Assembly: GCA_965276835.1 (NCBI GenBank)
Contig: OZ255631.1
Location: 2,790,001-2,854,000, forward strand
DNA length: 64,000 nt
Reading direction: 5' to 3'
Origin: BOG-932 sp965276835
GTDB lineage: Bacteria > Pseudomonadota > Alphaproteobacteria > BOG-932 > Roseiterribacteraceae
A program made the position numbers and the translations under genes. The notes below the pieces were generated by a model that saw only the letters and a list, made by a program, of their open reading frames with translations, ran no database searches and was not told the DNA's origin. This document shows positions 40,942-49,104 of the stretch, piece by piece; position 1 is the first letter of the stretch, and each line of letters starts with the position of its first letter.

Positions 40942-42663
40942 CTAATTCAACCCGGCCTTTGCCCGCTCGGCGATGTGTTTCGCCGCCTGCCAGGCGAAGG
41001 TCATCGCGGGGCCCAGCGTCGAGCCCGGGCCGGGATAGGTCGGTAGGATGGCTGCCGCCGTGTTGCCAATGGCGTAGAGGCCGGGGATGACCCCGCCGCT
41101 CTCGTGTTTCACCTGCGCATTGACGTCGATGTCCAGCCCGCCATGGGTGCCGAAATCGCCCGGCTCTATCCGCATGGCATAGAACGGAGCTTGGTCGATA
41201 GGTGCAAGGCACGGGTTGGGCTTTACCGTTGGGTCGCCATAATAGCGGTCATATTCCGCATCGCCGCGCCCAAACTCAAGGTCCTTGCCGGTCTTGGCGT
41301 ATTCGTTCATCGCCGCGATGGTCGCCTCAAGCCCGGCCGGGTCGATCCCGGTCTTCTTCGCCAGTTCGGCGACGGTGTTCGCCTTCGTCAGGAAGCCTGA
41401 GGTCTCATAGCTTTTGGGCAGCATCCAATCCGGCCGGAAGCGCGAGGTGAAGAGCGGCCCGACGAAATAGCGGCTGCGGAACCGCGCATCGAACACATGC
41501 CATGACGGCACCTGCTTGTCGGTATCGCTGTGCTTCCGGAACAGCTCCAGCATATAAGACATGTAATTCTGGGATTCGTTGGCGATCCGCTTGCCGCGGT
41601 CGTTGACGACACACGATCCTGGATAGGATTTCTCCATGATCGCGGTGAAGGGCATGTCGTCGTCGGGCGCGCGGATGGTCGTGCACCACCAAGCCCCATC
41701 CATCAGCCGGGTCTTGGCGCCCAGCTTAATGCCGGCGCGGATCGCGTCCCCAACATTGCTTTCATAGGCTGCACTCCACACCGTGCGAGTCGGCTTGGGC
41801 AGATATTGCTCCCGCATCGCCTGGTTATGCTCGAACCCGCCGGCCGCCAGCACCACGCCGTATTTAGACCGGATTTCGATCGGCTTGCCGTCACGCTCAG
41901 CCATCGCGCCGACGACCTGCCCGTCCTCGACGATCAGGTCGGTCATGCCGGTTTTCAGCCACAACGGCATGTTCCGGTCCATCATCGACAGGCGCAGCCG
42001 GGCAATGCCGGCGCAGCCGCAGGATAGCCGCCGCGACCGCTTATTCCTGAACACCCACGGAATGTCGGAGACATAGTCCCAGATCAGCTTCGCCGCGCGT
42101 TTTTTCCACCCCGGAACCTGCCCGATCAGGATCTGCGCATCGACCTGGGTCATGGCGATGCGGTTGAACATCCAGATGCGGTCCGTCGTTTCCGACAGAT
42201 ACTTGCCCTCCGCGCCCAACTGATCGCGATAGATCGGCTCCGGCTCCAACGAGCGATGGCCGTTCTTGGCGCCCGGCAGGCTGGAATAATAATCGGGATA
42301 ATGCGCCAGCGATTCATAGCGCACACGGGTGCGCTCATGCAGGAAGTCCAGCATCTTGGGCGCTTCGGCGATATAGGTGTCCAACAGCTCGGCCGGCACC
42401 TTGTCCGCCGGGATCGTCTGCCGGAGATATTCACGGCCCTCCTCCAGGCTGTCCTCTGCCCCTGCCGCCTGCGCATAGCGGCTCCACGGCACCCAGACCC
42501 CACCGCCCGAGCGGCCGGACGTGCCGCCATATTTCGCCGATTTCTCGATGGTCAGGACATTCTTCACACCCATCTCGTAGGCGCAGAGCGCGGCCACCAG
42601 CCCGCCATTGCCGGTGCCCGCCACCAGTAAGTCGACATCGATCTTCTCAGGCGCGTTCGCCAT
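40942..42663 (-). CDS. 3-Ketosteroid delta1-dehydrogenase-like flavoprotein (KstD family)
   Basis: The protein has 573 residues. The FAD motif is LLVAGTGNGGLVAALCAYEMGVKNVLTIEKS near residue 11. Near the end stand GDFGTHGGLDID and GLYAIGNTAAAILPTYPGPGSTLGPAMTF, the classic KstD C-terminal signature. KstD abstracts hydride from ring A of 3-ketosteroids to give the 1-ene. A strong AAAGGGACCGGGGA site precedes the ATG. Together with the KshA-like oxygenase it forms the pair that opens ring B in known steroid degraders. A related family member (oxidised terpenoid dehydrogenase) is possible. Confidence 0.87.
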   Translation of the reverse strand: MANAPEKIDVDLLVAGTGNGGLVAALCAYEMGVKNVLTIEKSAKYGGTSGRSGGGVWVPWSRYAQAAGAEDSLEEGREYLRQTIPADKVPAELLDTYIAEAPKMLDFLHERTRVRYESLAHYPDYYSSLPGAKNGHRSLEPEPIYRDQLGAEGKYLSETTDRIWMFNRIAMTQVDAQILIGQVPGWKKRAAKLIWDYVSDIPWVFRNKRSRRLSCGCAGIARLRLSMMDRNMPLWLKTGMTDLIVEDGQVVGAMAERDGKPIEIRSKYGVVLAAGGFEHNQAMREQYLPKPTRTVWSAAYESNVGDAIRAGIKLGAKTRLMDGAWWCTTIRAPDDDMPFTAIMEKSYPGSCVVNDRGKRIANESQNYMSYMLELFRKHSDTDKQVPSWHVFDARFRSRYFVGPLFTSRFRPDWMLPKSYETSGFLTKANTVAELAKKTGIDPAGLEATIAAMNEYAKTGKDLEFGRGDAEYDRYYGDPTVKPNPCLAPIDQAPFYAMRIEPGDFGTHGGLDIDVNAQVKHESGGVIPGLYAIGNTAAAILPTYPGPGSTLGPAMTFAWQAAKHIAERAKAGLN

Positions 42664-42958
42664 TCCCCGGTCCCTTTGGTTTCAATCCGTTGGGCGGATC
42701 GTAGCGGGGGACGGCGCAGAGGGGAATAACCCGGCGCCGCACGAACATGTCTGCATGCGTTTCAGCGGCTCGGGCATTCGCCGGCGACAACATTGCGCAG
42801 TTTTCGAAAATATATTAGATACAATTATAGAGTATAACAAAGTATATTATATGTTACCTGACTGTAATAATTCTGATACAGAATCTTAACCGTCAAACCA
42901 TTTCAAATAATATCCTTCTGTGTATAGTAAATAAAATCCACACAACGAGGATCATTCA
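42664..42958. other. AT-rich intergenic island
   Basis: This 295-base gap has no convincing gene. From about 42790 to 42958 the sequence is markedly AT-rich (for example TATATTAGATACAATTATAG and AAATAATATCCTTC), unlike the rest of the window. It leads into a small membrane protein. It may be foreign DNA or a strong promoter region with curved DNA. Confidence 0.6.
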
Positions 42959-43150
42959 ATGGGCGAACGATTCTTGGCATTCGGGATCCTTATAGCGTTG
43001 GGATCCGCGATATCTTATTTCACAAAATTAAATGAGCTGGGTGTATTGCAGAGTTTGCATCAAGCAATTCTGGTCGTCATGGTCCTAGGCACCGGCTTGG
43101 CCCTGTGGGGCTTGTTACTCCTGCGGAAATTCCAGCGCGACGAAAGCTGA
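42959..43150 (+). CDS. Small two-helix membrane protein
   Basis: The protein has 63 residues starting MGERFLAFGILIALGSAISYF after GAGGATCATTC. Two hydrophobic helices (about 5-22 and 33-55, LVVMVLGTGLALWGLLLL) are joined by a short polar loop (TKLNELGVLQSLHQ), with a basic-acidic tail RKFQRDES. Family unknown. It stands alone after the AT-rich island and before the amidohydrolase. Its composition differs from neighbours, so it may be acquired. Confidence 0.65.
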   Translation: MGERFLAFGILIALGSAISYFTKLNELGVLQSLHQAILVVMVLGTGLALWGLLLLRKFQRDES

Positions 43151-43232
43151 GACGTTCGGCGGGGCACCGACAAACCTCCCAATCGCCGCGCGGCCGCGCT
43201 AACGTGCGTGGAGCGACAGGGGGAGGCCGCGC

Positions 43233-44120
43233 ATGGATATCGTCGACAGTCAGGTCCATTCGAACGTTATCGGCACGGAAACGACGCTGGCGATCATGGA
43301 CGCGATCGGCATCCAGTCGGTGCTGATCGATGAGTATCTGGCGCCGGCCGACAATCCGTCGCAACTGCTGCCTGCCTACCCGCTGCCAGGCGGCGTGTTC
43401 CGCCCGATCGGGCCGAACGCGGAGGCAGCGGCTTTGGCGCATCCCGACCGGTTCGCCTTCCTGATGCGGGTCAGCCCGTTCGATCCGGGACTGGACGGTT
43501 GGGTCGAGGTTCTGGCGGCATCGCCGGGCCTGAAGGCGCTGCGCACGGTCGTCTTCGGCGACAAGGAGATCGCGGCGTTCAAAGATGGCGGGTTCGACGG
43601 GCTCTTCATCGCGGCGCACCGGCACCGCCTGCCGATATTCGTCACCTGCCCCGGCACGGTGCCGCATTTGGGACGTTACGCGCGGAAATTTCCCGACCTG
43701 CAGTTCGTGATCGACCATTGCGGTGTGGTGTTCGACGCACCGCGCGGGCGGGCCGCGATCGACGACACTGTCGGCATGGCGGCACACCGCAATGTCGCGC
43801 TGAAATGGGCGCATGCGCCGTCGTTCCTGTCGAACGAACCCTATCCTTTCCCCGATCTGGAGCCGCAACTTGCCCGTGCGCTGGACGCATTCGGGCGAGA
43901 GCGGATGATGTGGGCCAGCGACTATACCGTCAGCCGCCACCGCGCCAGTTGGGCGGACGCCTTGTTTACCATGCGTCATTCGCCGGTACTGTCCGAGGAC
44001 GGCAAGAGCTGGATCCTGGGGCGCACCGCCCGCACGTCGCTGAACTGGCCGGCGCCGAAGACGCCCTTCAGCCGCAAGCCCCTGCATCCACACCGCCTTG
44101 GCGGCCGGCGCAGCGCCTAA
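43233..44120 (+). CDS. Amidohydrolase-2 family (metal-dependent TIM barrel) protein
   Basis: The protein has 295 residues from ATG at 43233 after GGGGGAGGCCGCGC. The first strand has IVDSQVHSN, a variant of the usual DxHxH with Gln in place of the first His. LPIFVTCPGTV, FVIDHCGVVFD and MMWASDYTVS continue the barrel, with Asp in the last strand as the catalytic acid. Relatives include ring-cleavage decarboxylases and lactonases. It fits a downstream ring-fission or lactone hydrolysis step. Confidence 0.83.
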   Translation: MDIVDSQVHSNVIGTETTLAIMDAIGIQSVLIDEYLAPADNPSQLLPAYPLPGGVFRPIGPNAEAAALAHPDRFAFLMRVSPFDPGLDGWVEVLAASPGLKALRTVVFGDKEIAAFKDGGFDGLFIAAHRHRLPIFVTCPGTVPHLGRYARKFPDLQFVIDHCGVVFDAPRGRAAIDDTVGMAAHRNVALKWAHAPSFLSNEPYPFPDLEPQLARALDAFGRERMMWASDYTVSRHRASWADALFTMRHSPVLSEDGKSWILGRTARTSLNWPAPKTPFSRKPLHPHRLGGRRSA

Positions 44121-44138
44121 GATCGATTAGGACGGCCT

Positions 44139-44747
44139 ATGCATCCCAACGCCCATTTTGCCTGGCGCGACATCGCGGCGATGCGCATCTTCGTCGCGAC
44201 GCGGGGGTTTGCGCATATTTTCGCGCAGACGCCGGACGGCCCGATGGTGGCCCACGCGCCGGTCGTGGTGACGGGAGACGGCAACCTGCAATTCCATCTG
44301 GCGCGCGCCAACCGGCTGGTGGCCCATTTGGACGGGGCGGCCGCGCTGGTCAGCATCACCGGCGACGACGCCTATGTCAGCCCCGATTGGTACGCGAAAC
44401 CGGACCAAGTGCCGACCTGGCTGTATCGCGCGGTCGAGGCTGACGGCACTGTGCGCCGGCTGAACCGGGGCGGGCTGGTCGCGCAGCTCGACGCCCTGTC
44501 AGCGGCGATGGAGCAGCCGCTTGCGCCAAAGCCTGTTTGGACGCGGGGCAAGATGGCCGACGGCAAATTCGAGGCGATGTTGCCTGGAATCGTTGGCTTT
44601 GAAATGACGGTCACGGCGTTGCGCGGCACGCTGAAAATGAACCAGCACAAGCCCTCCGAGGACATTGCATCGCTGGTTGCCGCGCTTCGCGGCCAAGGCC
44701 GGGAGGATGTCGTGGCGCTGATCGAGGCCTTCCGTAAATCTACTTAG
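44139..44747 (+). CDS. PaiB-like FMN-binding protein
   Basis: The protein has 202 residues. MHPNAHFAWRDIAAMRIFVATRGFAHIFAQ opens it, followed by PMVAHAPVVV, LVSITGDDAYVSPDWYAK, VPTWLYRAVEADG and LRGTLKMNQHKP, the landmarks of the PaiB/FMN_bind_2 family. Bacillus PaiB is a negative regulator, but many members simply bind FMN or haem. Its position after the amidohydrolase, 18 bases later, indicates cotranscription. It overlaps the convergent NTF2-like gene by 8 bases. Confidence 0.87.
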   Translation: MHPNAHFAWRDIAAMRIFVATRGFAHIFAQTPDGPMVAHAPVVVTGDGNLQFHLARANRLVAHLDGAAALVSITGDDAYVSPDWYAKPDQVPTWLYRAVEADGTVRRLNRGGLVAQLDALSAAMEQPLAPKPVWTRGKMADGKFEAMLPGIVGFEMTVTALRGTLKMNQHKPSEDIASLVAALRGQGREDVVALIEAFRKST

Positions 44748-45111
44748 TCACAAACCCGCCGTCGGGCGCCTCGTGCGGGATCGACCAGCCGAAATAGACC
44801 TCGACTTCGGTGATCAGCCCATCGCGCACGGTGAAGATTTCGGTATTGCGGAACGCCTTGCCGCGCGTCGATTGCCCGATATAGGTCGCGACCACCCGTT
44901 CGCCCGCGGCGATCAGGCTGACGAACTCGAACCCGGTGATCCATTCACGGTTCGCCCAGCAGCGATCGAAATAGGTTTTCCGGTCGATGCGGTTGTCCAA
45001 TGGGCTGGTGAAATGGAAATCCGTCGCGATCACGGATTCGATCGCGGCCCGGTCGTCATCGACATAGGCCTGGAAGCTTTTACGTACGACGGCGGTTGGA
45101 TCATTCGGCAT
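44740..45111 (-). CDS. NTF2-like (SnoaL_2-type) protein
   Basis: The protein has 123 residues starting MPNDPTAVVRKSFQAYVDDDRAAIESVIATDFHFTSPLDNRIDR, with an AGGAGGCCAGCC site upstream. It continues KTYFDRCWANREWITGFEFVSLIAAGERVVATYIGQSTRGKAFRNTEIFTVRDG. The pattern is the common single-domain NTF2 fold with DFHFTSP as the first strand. It has no strand neighbour on the same side within 77 bases, so it is probably monocistronic. Role unknown. Confidence 0.8.
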   Translation of the reverse strand: MPNDPTAVVRKSFQAYVDDDRAAIESVIATDFHFTSPLDNRIDRKTYFDRCWANREWITGFEFVSLIAAGERVVATYIGQSTRGKAFRNTEIFTVRDGLITEVEVYFGWSIPHEAPDGGFVTK

Positions 45112-45188
45112 GGCTGGCCTCCTGCTTGAATATATTTCAACGCACAGCGCCACGGGCCGTTCCAGCAGAGGCGGACATCAGCCCCTCG

Positions 45189-45980
45189 TTAAAGCCCGCT
45201 CTCCAAGCCGGCATGTCCGCCATCGACCGTGATCTGGCCCGACACCTTACGGCCACCCATCGCGGCATTGGTTAAGATAATCTGAAGCCCGCTGGTATTG
45301 ATGAAATAGGGTGCGGTCACGCATTTGGGCATGCATGAGATCAGTTCGGCGCTGATCGACTGGCCGAGCGTGATCATCACGGTCGGGCTTTGGAACAGGA
45401 CCTGGTCTGGCTTCGGCACACCGGAGAATCTCAATGTCTTGCCGCCGACCAGCGTGCCGGTCACGACAAGATTCTTGATCGCCCCTGCGCTGAAGACCGT
45501 CGTCTTGTTTGGCGCTATCCAGTTGTAATTCCCGGTTTGTTGAATGCTGTCCGCGGTGATCTGCAAATACGGCGCGACTACGATCGTGGAGGCGCCTTTC
45601 AGGGGTGCCAGATTCAGGTCCAGACCGGATGCGGTCGCCTGGGCGATGACATAACTCGTGTCAATTCCGAACAGGTGGGAAATATGGGACCGCAGGTTGC
45701 TCGCCGCGACGGTCAGCACCGGCGGCGCCGTGCCGGTGTCCAGCGGCACAACCTTGTTATATGCGCCACTATTGCGGGTTTTGTTATAGACCGCGGCCGT
45801 GCCGTTGTTCAGCGGGTTGACCGGCTCGAGCGCGGTATTGACGCCACCGGTCGTGAAATTGGCGGACAGGCCAAAAGCCGAACTGCCCGATGCGAGGGCG
45901 CCACCGGCACAAAAGGCAGAGGCGCCGACAAAGGCCAACGACAAGGCGCCGGCGTGCAAGATCAGGGATGGAAACTGCAA
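45189..45980 (-). CDS. Secreted protein of the SSAFGLSA type, paralogue A
   Basis: The protein has 263 residues. The start is TTG at 45980, deduced because the sequence GGAGAGTGAC-TTG-CAG matches GGAGAGTGAC-ATG-CAG of the paralogue at 46193. A signal peptide precedes GGALASGSSAFGLSANFTTGG. The rest is beta-rich with NTSGLQIILTNAAMGGRKVSGQITVDGGHAGLESGL at the end. Four Cys occur (CMPKC among them). I see similarity to choice-of-anchor P-like secreted proteins, but no proven function. A shared promoter with copy B is not required. Confidence 0.65.
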   Translation of the reverse strand: MQFPSLILHAGALSLAFVGASAFCAGGALASGSSAFGLSANFTTGGVNTALEPVNPLNNGTAAVYNKTRNSGAYNKVVPLDTGTAPPVLTVAASNLRSHISHLFGIDTSYVIAQATASGLDLNLAPLKGASTIVVAPYLQITADSIQQTGNYNWIAPNKTTVFSAGAIKNLVVTGTLVGGKTLRFSGVPKPDQVLFQSPTVMITLGQSISAELISCMPKCVTAPYFINTSGLQIILTNAAMGGRKVSGQITVDGGHAGLESGL

Positions 45981-46192
45981 GTCACTCTCCAACAACCGAC
46001 GGGAAACGGCCTCGGCCAGCTACAGCAAATTATATGCCATAATCGCTAGAGCCTTGTCCTTGTTTTTATATGGCTTAACAATAAAATACCGTGGTTGGCC
46101 GAATGTAAAAATTTCCGACATGTAATGTTATAATAATCGCCGAATTATATCCGTCTGACGATTACCGATCTCCGACTGCAACCACCTGAAAT

Positions 46193-46978
46193 TTAGAGAC
46201 CACCCACAAGGCCGGCTTGTTCACCCCCGATGGTGATCGTACCGGAAATCTTGCGTTCGCCGATCAGAGCGTCGCTCAGCGTCACCTCCAGCGCGGCGGT
46301 CCGGATACCGTAAGGCGTGTAGACGCAGCCGCCCTTCGGTCCCGCCGTGCAGGAAATCAACGCGGTACTGAATTGGCGATTCAAGATCACCGTTACGGTC
46401 GGGCTTTGATACAGCATCTTGCCGGCAACCGGCGCACCGGAGAATGTTAGCGTCTTGTTGGCGAGCAGTGTGCCGGTCACTGACAGCCCGCCGATCGCGG
46501 CGACGCCCGAAACGGTCGTTCCCCCCGTTCGCTGGCTATAGCTGCCGATTTCCTGAAGCTTGTTCGCTGTGATCCGCAGGAATGGCGGCGAGGAAACTCC
46601 AGCCGACGCACCTTTCGGCGGAGCCAAGATCAGGCTGAAGCCGGTGGCCGCCGCCTCGCCGTCGTCGTCCCGTCCGTCCTTGCCCTGGATGCCGTCGACA
46701 TGCGAACGGAAATTATCCGCCTTGATCGTCAGCGTCGGCGCCATCGCGCCGGATGCGACGACAGCTATCTTTTTGTAAGCACCGGAATTGACCGTATTGT
46801 TGTACGTGTCGGTTCGGGGACTGTTCAGTTGATTGACCGGCCCGATCGCCGTTTCCTTGGCGCCGACGGTCAGGTCTGCGGACAGGCCGAAGGCGGAGCT
46901 GCCCACGGCAAACGCGGGCCCGGCGGCGAAAAGACCGACAGCGGCAAACGAAAGGGCGAAAAAGCGGGCGGTCTGCAT
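46193..46978 (-). CDS. Secreted protein of the SSAFGLSA type, paralogue B
   Basis: The protein has 261 residues from ATG at 46978. It has a clean signal peptide (MQTARFFALSFAAVGLFAAGPAFA), then VGSSAFGLSADLTVGAKETAIGPVN. The body parallels copy A (SGAYKKIAVV, LTIKADNFRSHV, TGTLLANKTLTFSG, LYQSPTVTVIL, KISGTITIGGEQAGLVGGL). It differs by an acidic insertion (GKDGRDDDGEAAA). It is likely exported and perhaps surface associated. Tandem duplicates with diverged mid-regions suggest adaptive change. Function unknown. Confidence 0.68.
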   Translation of the reverse strand: MQTARFFALSFAAVGLFAAGPAFAVGSSAFGLSADLTVGAKETAIGPVNQLNSPRTDTYNNTVNSGAYKKIAVVASGAMAPTLTIKADNFRSHVDGIQGKDGRDDDGEAAATGFSLILAPPKGASAGVSSPPFLRITANKLQEIGSYSQRTGGTTVSGVAAIGGLSVTGTLLANKTLTFSGAPVAGKMLYQSPTVTVILNRQFSTALISCTAGPKGGCVYTPYGIRTAALEVTLSDALIGERKISGTITIGGEQAGLVGGL

Positions 46979-47118
46979 GTCACTCTCCATTCGCCCGAAA
47001 GTCGGGCTCGGGAGACTAGCGCAAGTTTTGTGCCAGGTAAGTCAAGGTTTTGTCTTCGTTATCTTATATTTCCACGGAGAAAATCCGACCTTTGCGGACT
47101 GTAAAGTCCGCCGACATG

Positions 47119-47895
47119 TCATCGCTCAACGAACGCCCGCTCGATAACATAGTCGCCGGCCATGCCGCTGGAGGGGGAGATCGCGAAGCCGCGTGCATCC
47201 AGCAGGGCGGAAGTTTCGGACAGCATCGATGGGCTGCCGCAGATCATCGCGCGGTCGCGCGCCGGATCCAGCGGCGGCAGGCCGATGTCGGCGAATAGCT
47301 GGCCATTCTCGATCAGATCGGTCAGTCGGCCCCTGTTACGGTAAGGCTCGCGCGTCACGGTCGGGTAATAGATCAGCTTTGCCGCGATCTCCTCACCCAC
47401 CAATTCGTGTTTCGGCAATTCGTCGCGGATGTAATCGGCATAGGCCAGTTCGCTGACCAGCCGCACGCCATGAACTAGGATGATCTTATCGAACCGCTCA
47501 TAAACCTCCGGGTCGCGGATCAGGCTGAGGAACGGCGCCAGGCCGGTGCCGGTGGAGAACATGTAAAGGTTCTGGGCGGGCTTCAGGTCGCGCAGAACCA
47601 GCGTGCCGACCGGCTTGCGACCGATCAGAATATTGTCGTTCGCCTTGAGATGCTGCAGGCGGGAGGTCAGCGGCCCGTCCTGCACCTTGATCGAGAAGAA
47701 TTCGAGATGGTCCTCATAATTCGCACTGGCGATCGAATAGGCGCGCATCAGGGGCCGGCCCTCAACCTCCAGCCCGACCATCACGAAATGCCCATTCTCG
47801 AACCGAAGCTCGGGGCTGCGCGTCGTCGTGAAGCTGAACAGCGTGTCGTTCCAATGCCGCACACTCAAAACCTGCTCGGTGCCCAGGGCCGCCAT
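47119..47895 (-). CDS. Ferredoxin-NADP reductase (Fpr family)
   Basis: The protein has 258 residues. The FAD site RAYSIASANYEDHLEFFSIKVQDGPLTSRL is followed by VGTLVLRD. The NADPH site is MFSTGTGLAPFLSLIRDPEVYERFDKIILVHGVR, and ICGSPSMLSETSALLDARGF precedes the C-terminal DYVIERAFVER. It transfers electrons from NADPH to ferredoxin or flavodoxin. In this window it is the one visible candidate to feed the P450 ferredoxins. It is monocistronic. Confidence 0.9.
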   Translation of the reverse strand: MAALGTEQVLSVRHWNDTLFSFTTTRSPELRFENGHFVMVGLEVEGRPLMRAYSIASANYEDHLEFFSIKVQDGPLTSRLQHLKANDNILIGRKPVGTLVLRDLKPAQNLYMFSTGTGLAPFLSLIRDPEVYERFDKIILVHGVRLVSELAYADYIRDELPKHELVGEEIAAKLIYYPTVTREPYRNRGRLTDLIENGQLFADIGLPPLDPARDRAMICGSPSMLSETSALLDARGFAISPSSGMAGDYVIERAFVER

Positions 47896-48005
47896 TTTCC
47901 GTCCTTCCGGATGAATGAAGCCTGGGAGATAGGGATGCGCAGATGATTTGAAAAATGGGTTGTTTAGATATAAATGATCTATCTAGTAGATTAAATGACG
48001 ACTGC

Positions 48006-48159
48006 ACCGCCAAGCAGCCAAGGGCGCCAAGGAAATCCAGATTGGATTTCATCTGCGAAAATCTGTGTTCATCTGTGGCTAAAGAATCAGCCACAGATTG
48101 CACAAATGAACGTAGATTAAGAATGTTGGTTTTCTTGGCGCCCTTGGCTGCTTGGCGGT
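48006..48159. repeat. Intergenic inverted repeat, family B copy 2
   Basis: The arms are about 30 bases (48006-48035 and 48130-48159) with one mismatch; the core reads GCCAAGCAGCCAAGGGCGCC. Between them nest CATCTGTGGCT and AGCCACAGATT dyads, so the whole can fold as a cruciform. It lies 25 bases upstream of the LysR start and shares motifs with the copy at 40797-40940. Confidence 0.8.
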
Positions 48160-48184
48160 TCAAAATCGCTTTGCCGAGAAACCG

Positions 48185-49075
48185 ATGCGCTTCACGCTTC
48201 GCCAGCTTCAGGTTTTCGTCGCCATTGGGCAGGCCGGCAATGTCACCCACGCGGCCGACAGGATCGCCATGTCGCAATCGGCCGCCAGTACCGCGCTGGG
48301 CGAATTGGAGCGGCAATTCGGCCGGCCGCTGTTCGACCGCGTGGGAAAACGGCTGCATCTCAACGAGCTCGGCCAATCCATCATGCCCAAGGCGTTGGAG
48401 ATGCTGGACCGCGCGGCGGAGCTTGAAAGCGTTCTGGCCGGCGGCGGCGGCCTTGGCACCCTTCGGCTGGGTGCGTCGCTGACCGTCGGCAATTATCTGT
48501 GCCCGACGCTGATCGACCGATATCTGCTTGCCCATCCAGGCGCGGAGGTGAAGCTTGAGATCGGCAATACCAGCCATATCGCCGCGGCGGTCGCCGGCTT
48601 CGACCTGGACCTTGCCCTGATCGAAGGGGAGACCGGCAACCCGAACCTCGAGGTCACCGACTGGCTGGACGACGAACTCGTGGTGTTTTGCGGGCCGGAC
48701 CATCCCTTGGCCAAGGCGGGCAGCGCCGGGATAGAGCGCCTGTTGGACGAACCCTGGATCGTGCGCGAGCCAGGTTCGGGCACGCGCCAGACATTGGACC
48801 GCGCCATGACGCCGTGGTGGCCGCGCTGGAAGATCGGGCTGGAGTTGGAGCATACCGAGGCGATCAAGGGGATGGTCGCGGGTGGCCGTTTCATCGGCTG
48901 CGTCTCCCGCCTCGCCCTGACGGAGTCTTTCGCGACCGGCAGCTTGGTTCGGATCGAGACGCCGGACATGGACCTGCACCGCCGCTTCTATCTGGCCGCC
49001 AACCGCCGCAAATACCGCACGCCCGGTATCGATGCGTTCATTTCGCTCGCCAGGAAATTCGCTCAGGGCATATAG
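48185..49075 (+). CDS. LysR-family transcriptional regulator
   Basis: The protein has 296 residues. The start at MRFTLRQLQVF was chosen because an earlier in-frame TTG (48152) lies inside a repeat arm. The HTH reads LRQLQVFVAIGQAGNVTHAADRIAMSQSAASTALGELERQFGRPLFDRVGKRLHL. The effector domain has LRLGASLTVGNYLCPTLIDRY and ends FISLARKFAQ. The P450 starting at 49105 follows 29 bases downstream in the same orientation, so it may be cotranscribed. It may act as an activator of the P450-ferredoxin set. Confidence 0.88.
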   Translation: MRFTLRQLQVFVAIGQAGNVTHAADRIAMSQSAASTALGELERQFGRPLFDRVGKRLHLNELGQSIMPKALEMLDRAAELESVLAGGGGLGTLRLGASLTVGNYLCPTLIDRYLLAHPGAEVKLEIGNTSHIAAAVAGFDLDLALIEGETGNPNLEVTDWLDDELVVFCGPDHPLAKAGSAGIERLLDEPWIVREPGSGTRQTLDRAMTPWWPRWKIGLELEHTEAIKGMVAGGRFIGCVSRLALTESFATGSLVRIETPDMDLHRRFYLAANRRKYRTPGIDAFISLARKFAQGI

Positions 49076-49104
49076 TACCCCACAAGGTTAGTGGGGAGGA
49101 ACGG

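Noticed and set aside
42608..42889. Short + strand frame in the AT-rich gap
   Set aside because: Starts inside the KstD gene antisense and lacks a ribosome site or protein-like composition.
47762..48979. Reverse frame of 405 codons across the repeat and LysR gene
   Set aside because: Crosses an intergenic repeat and lies antisense to a good LysR protein; no family features.
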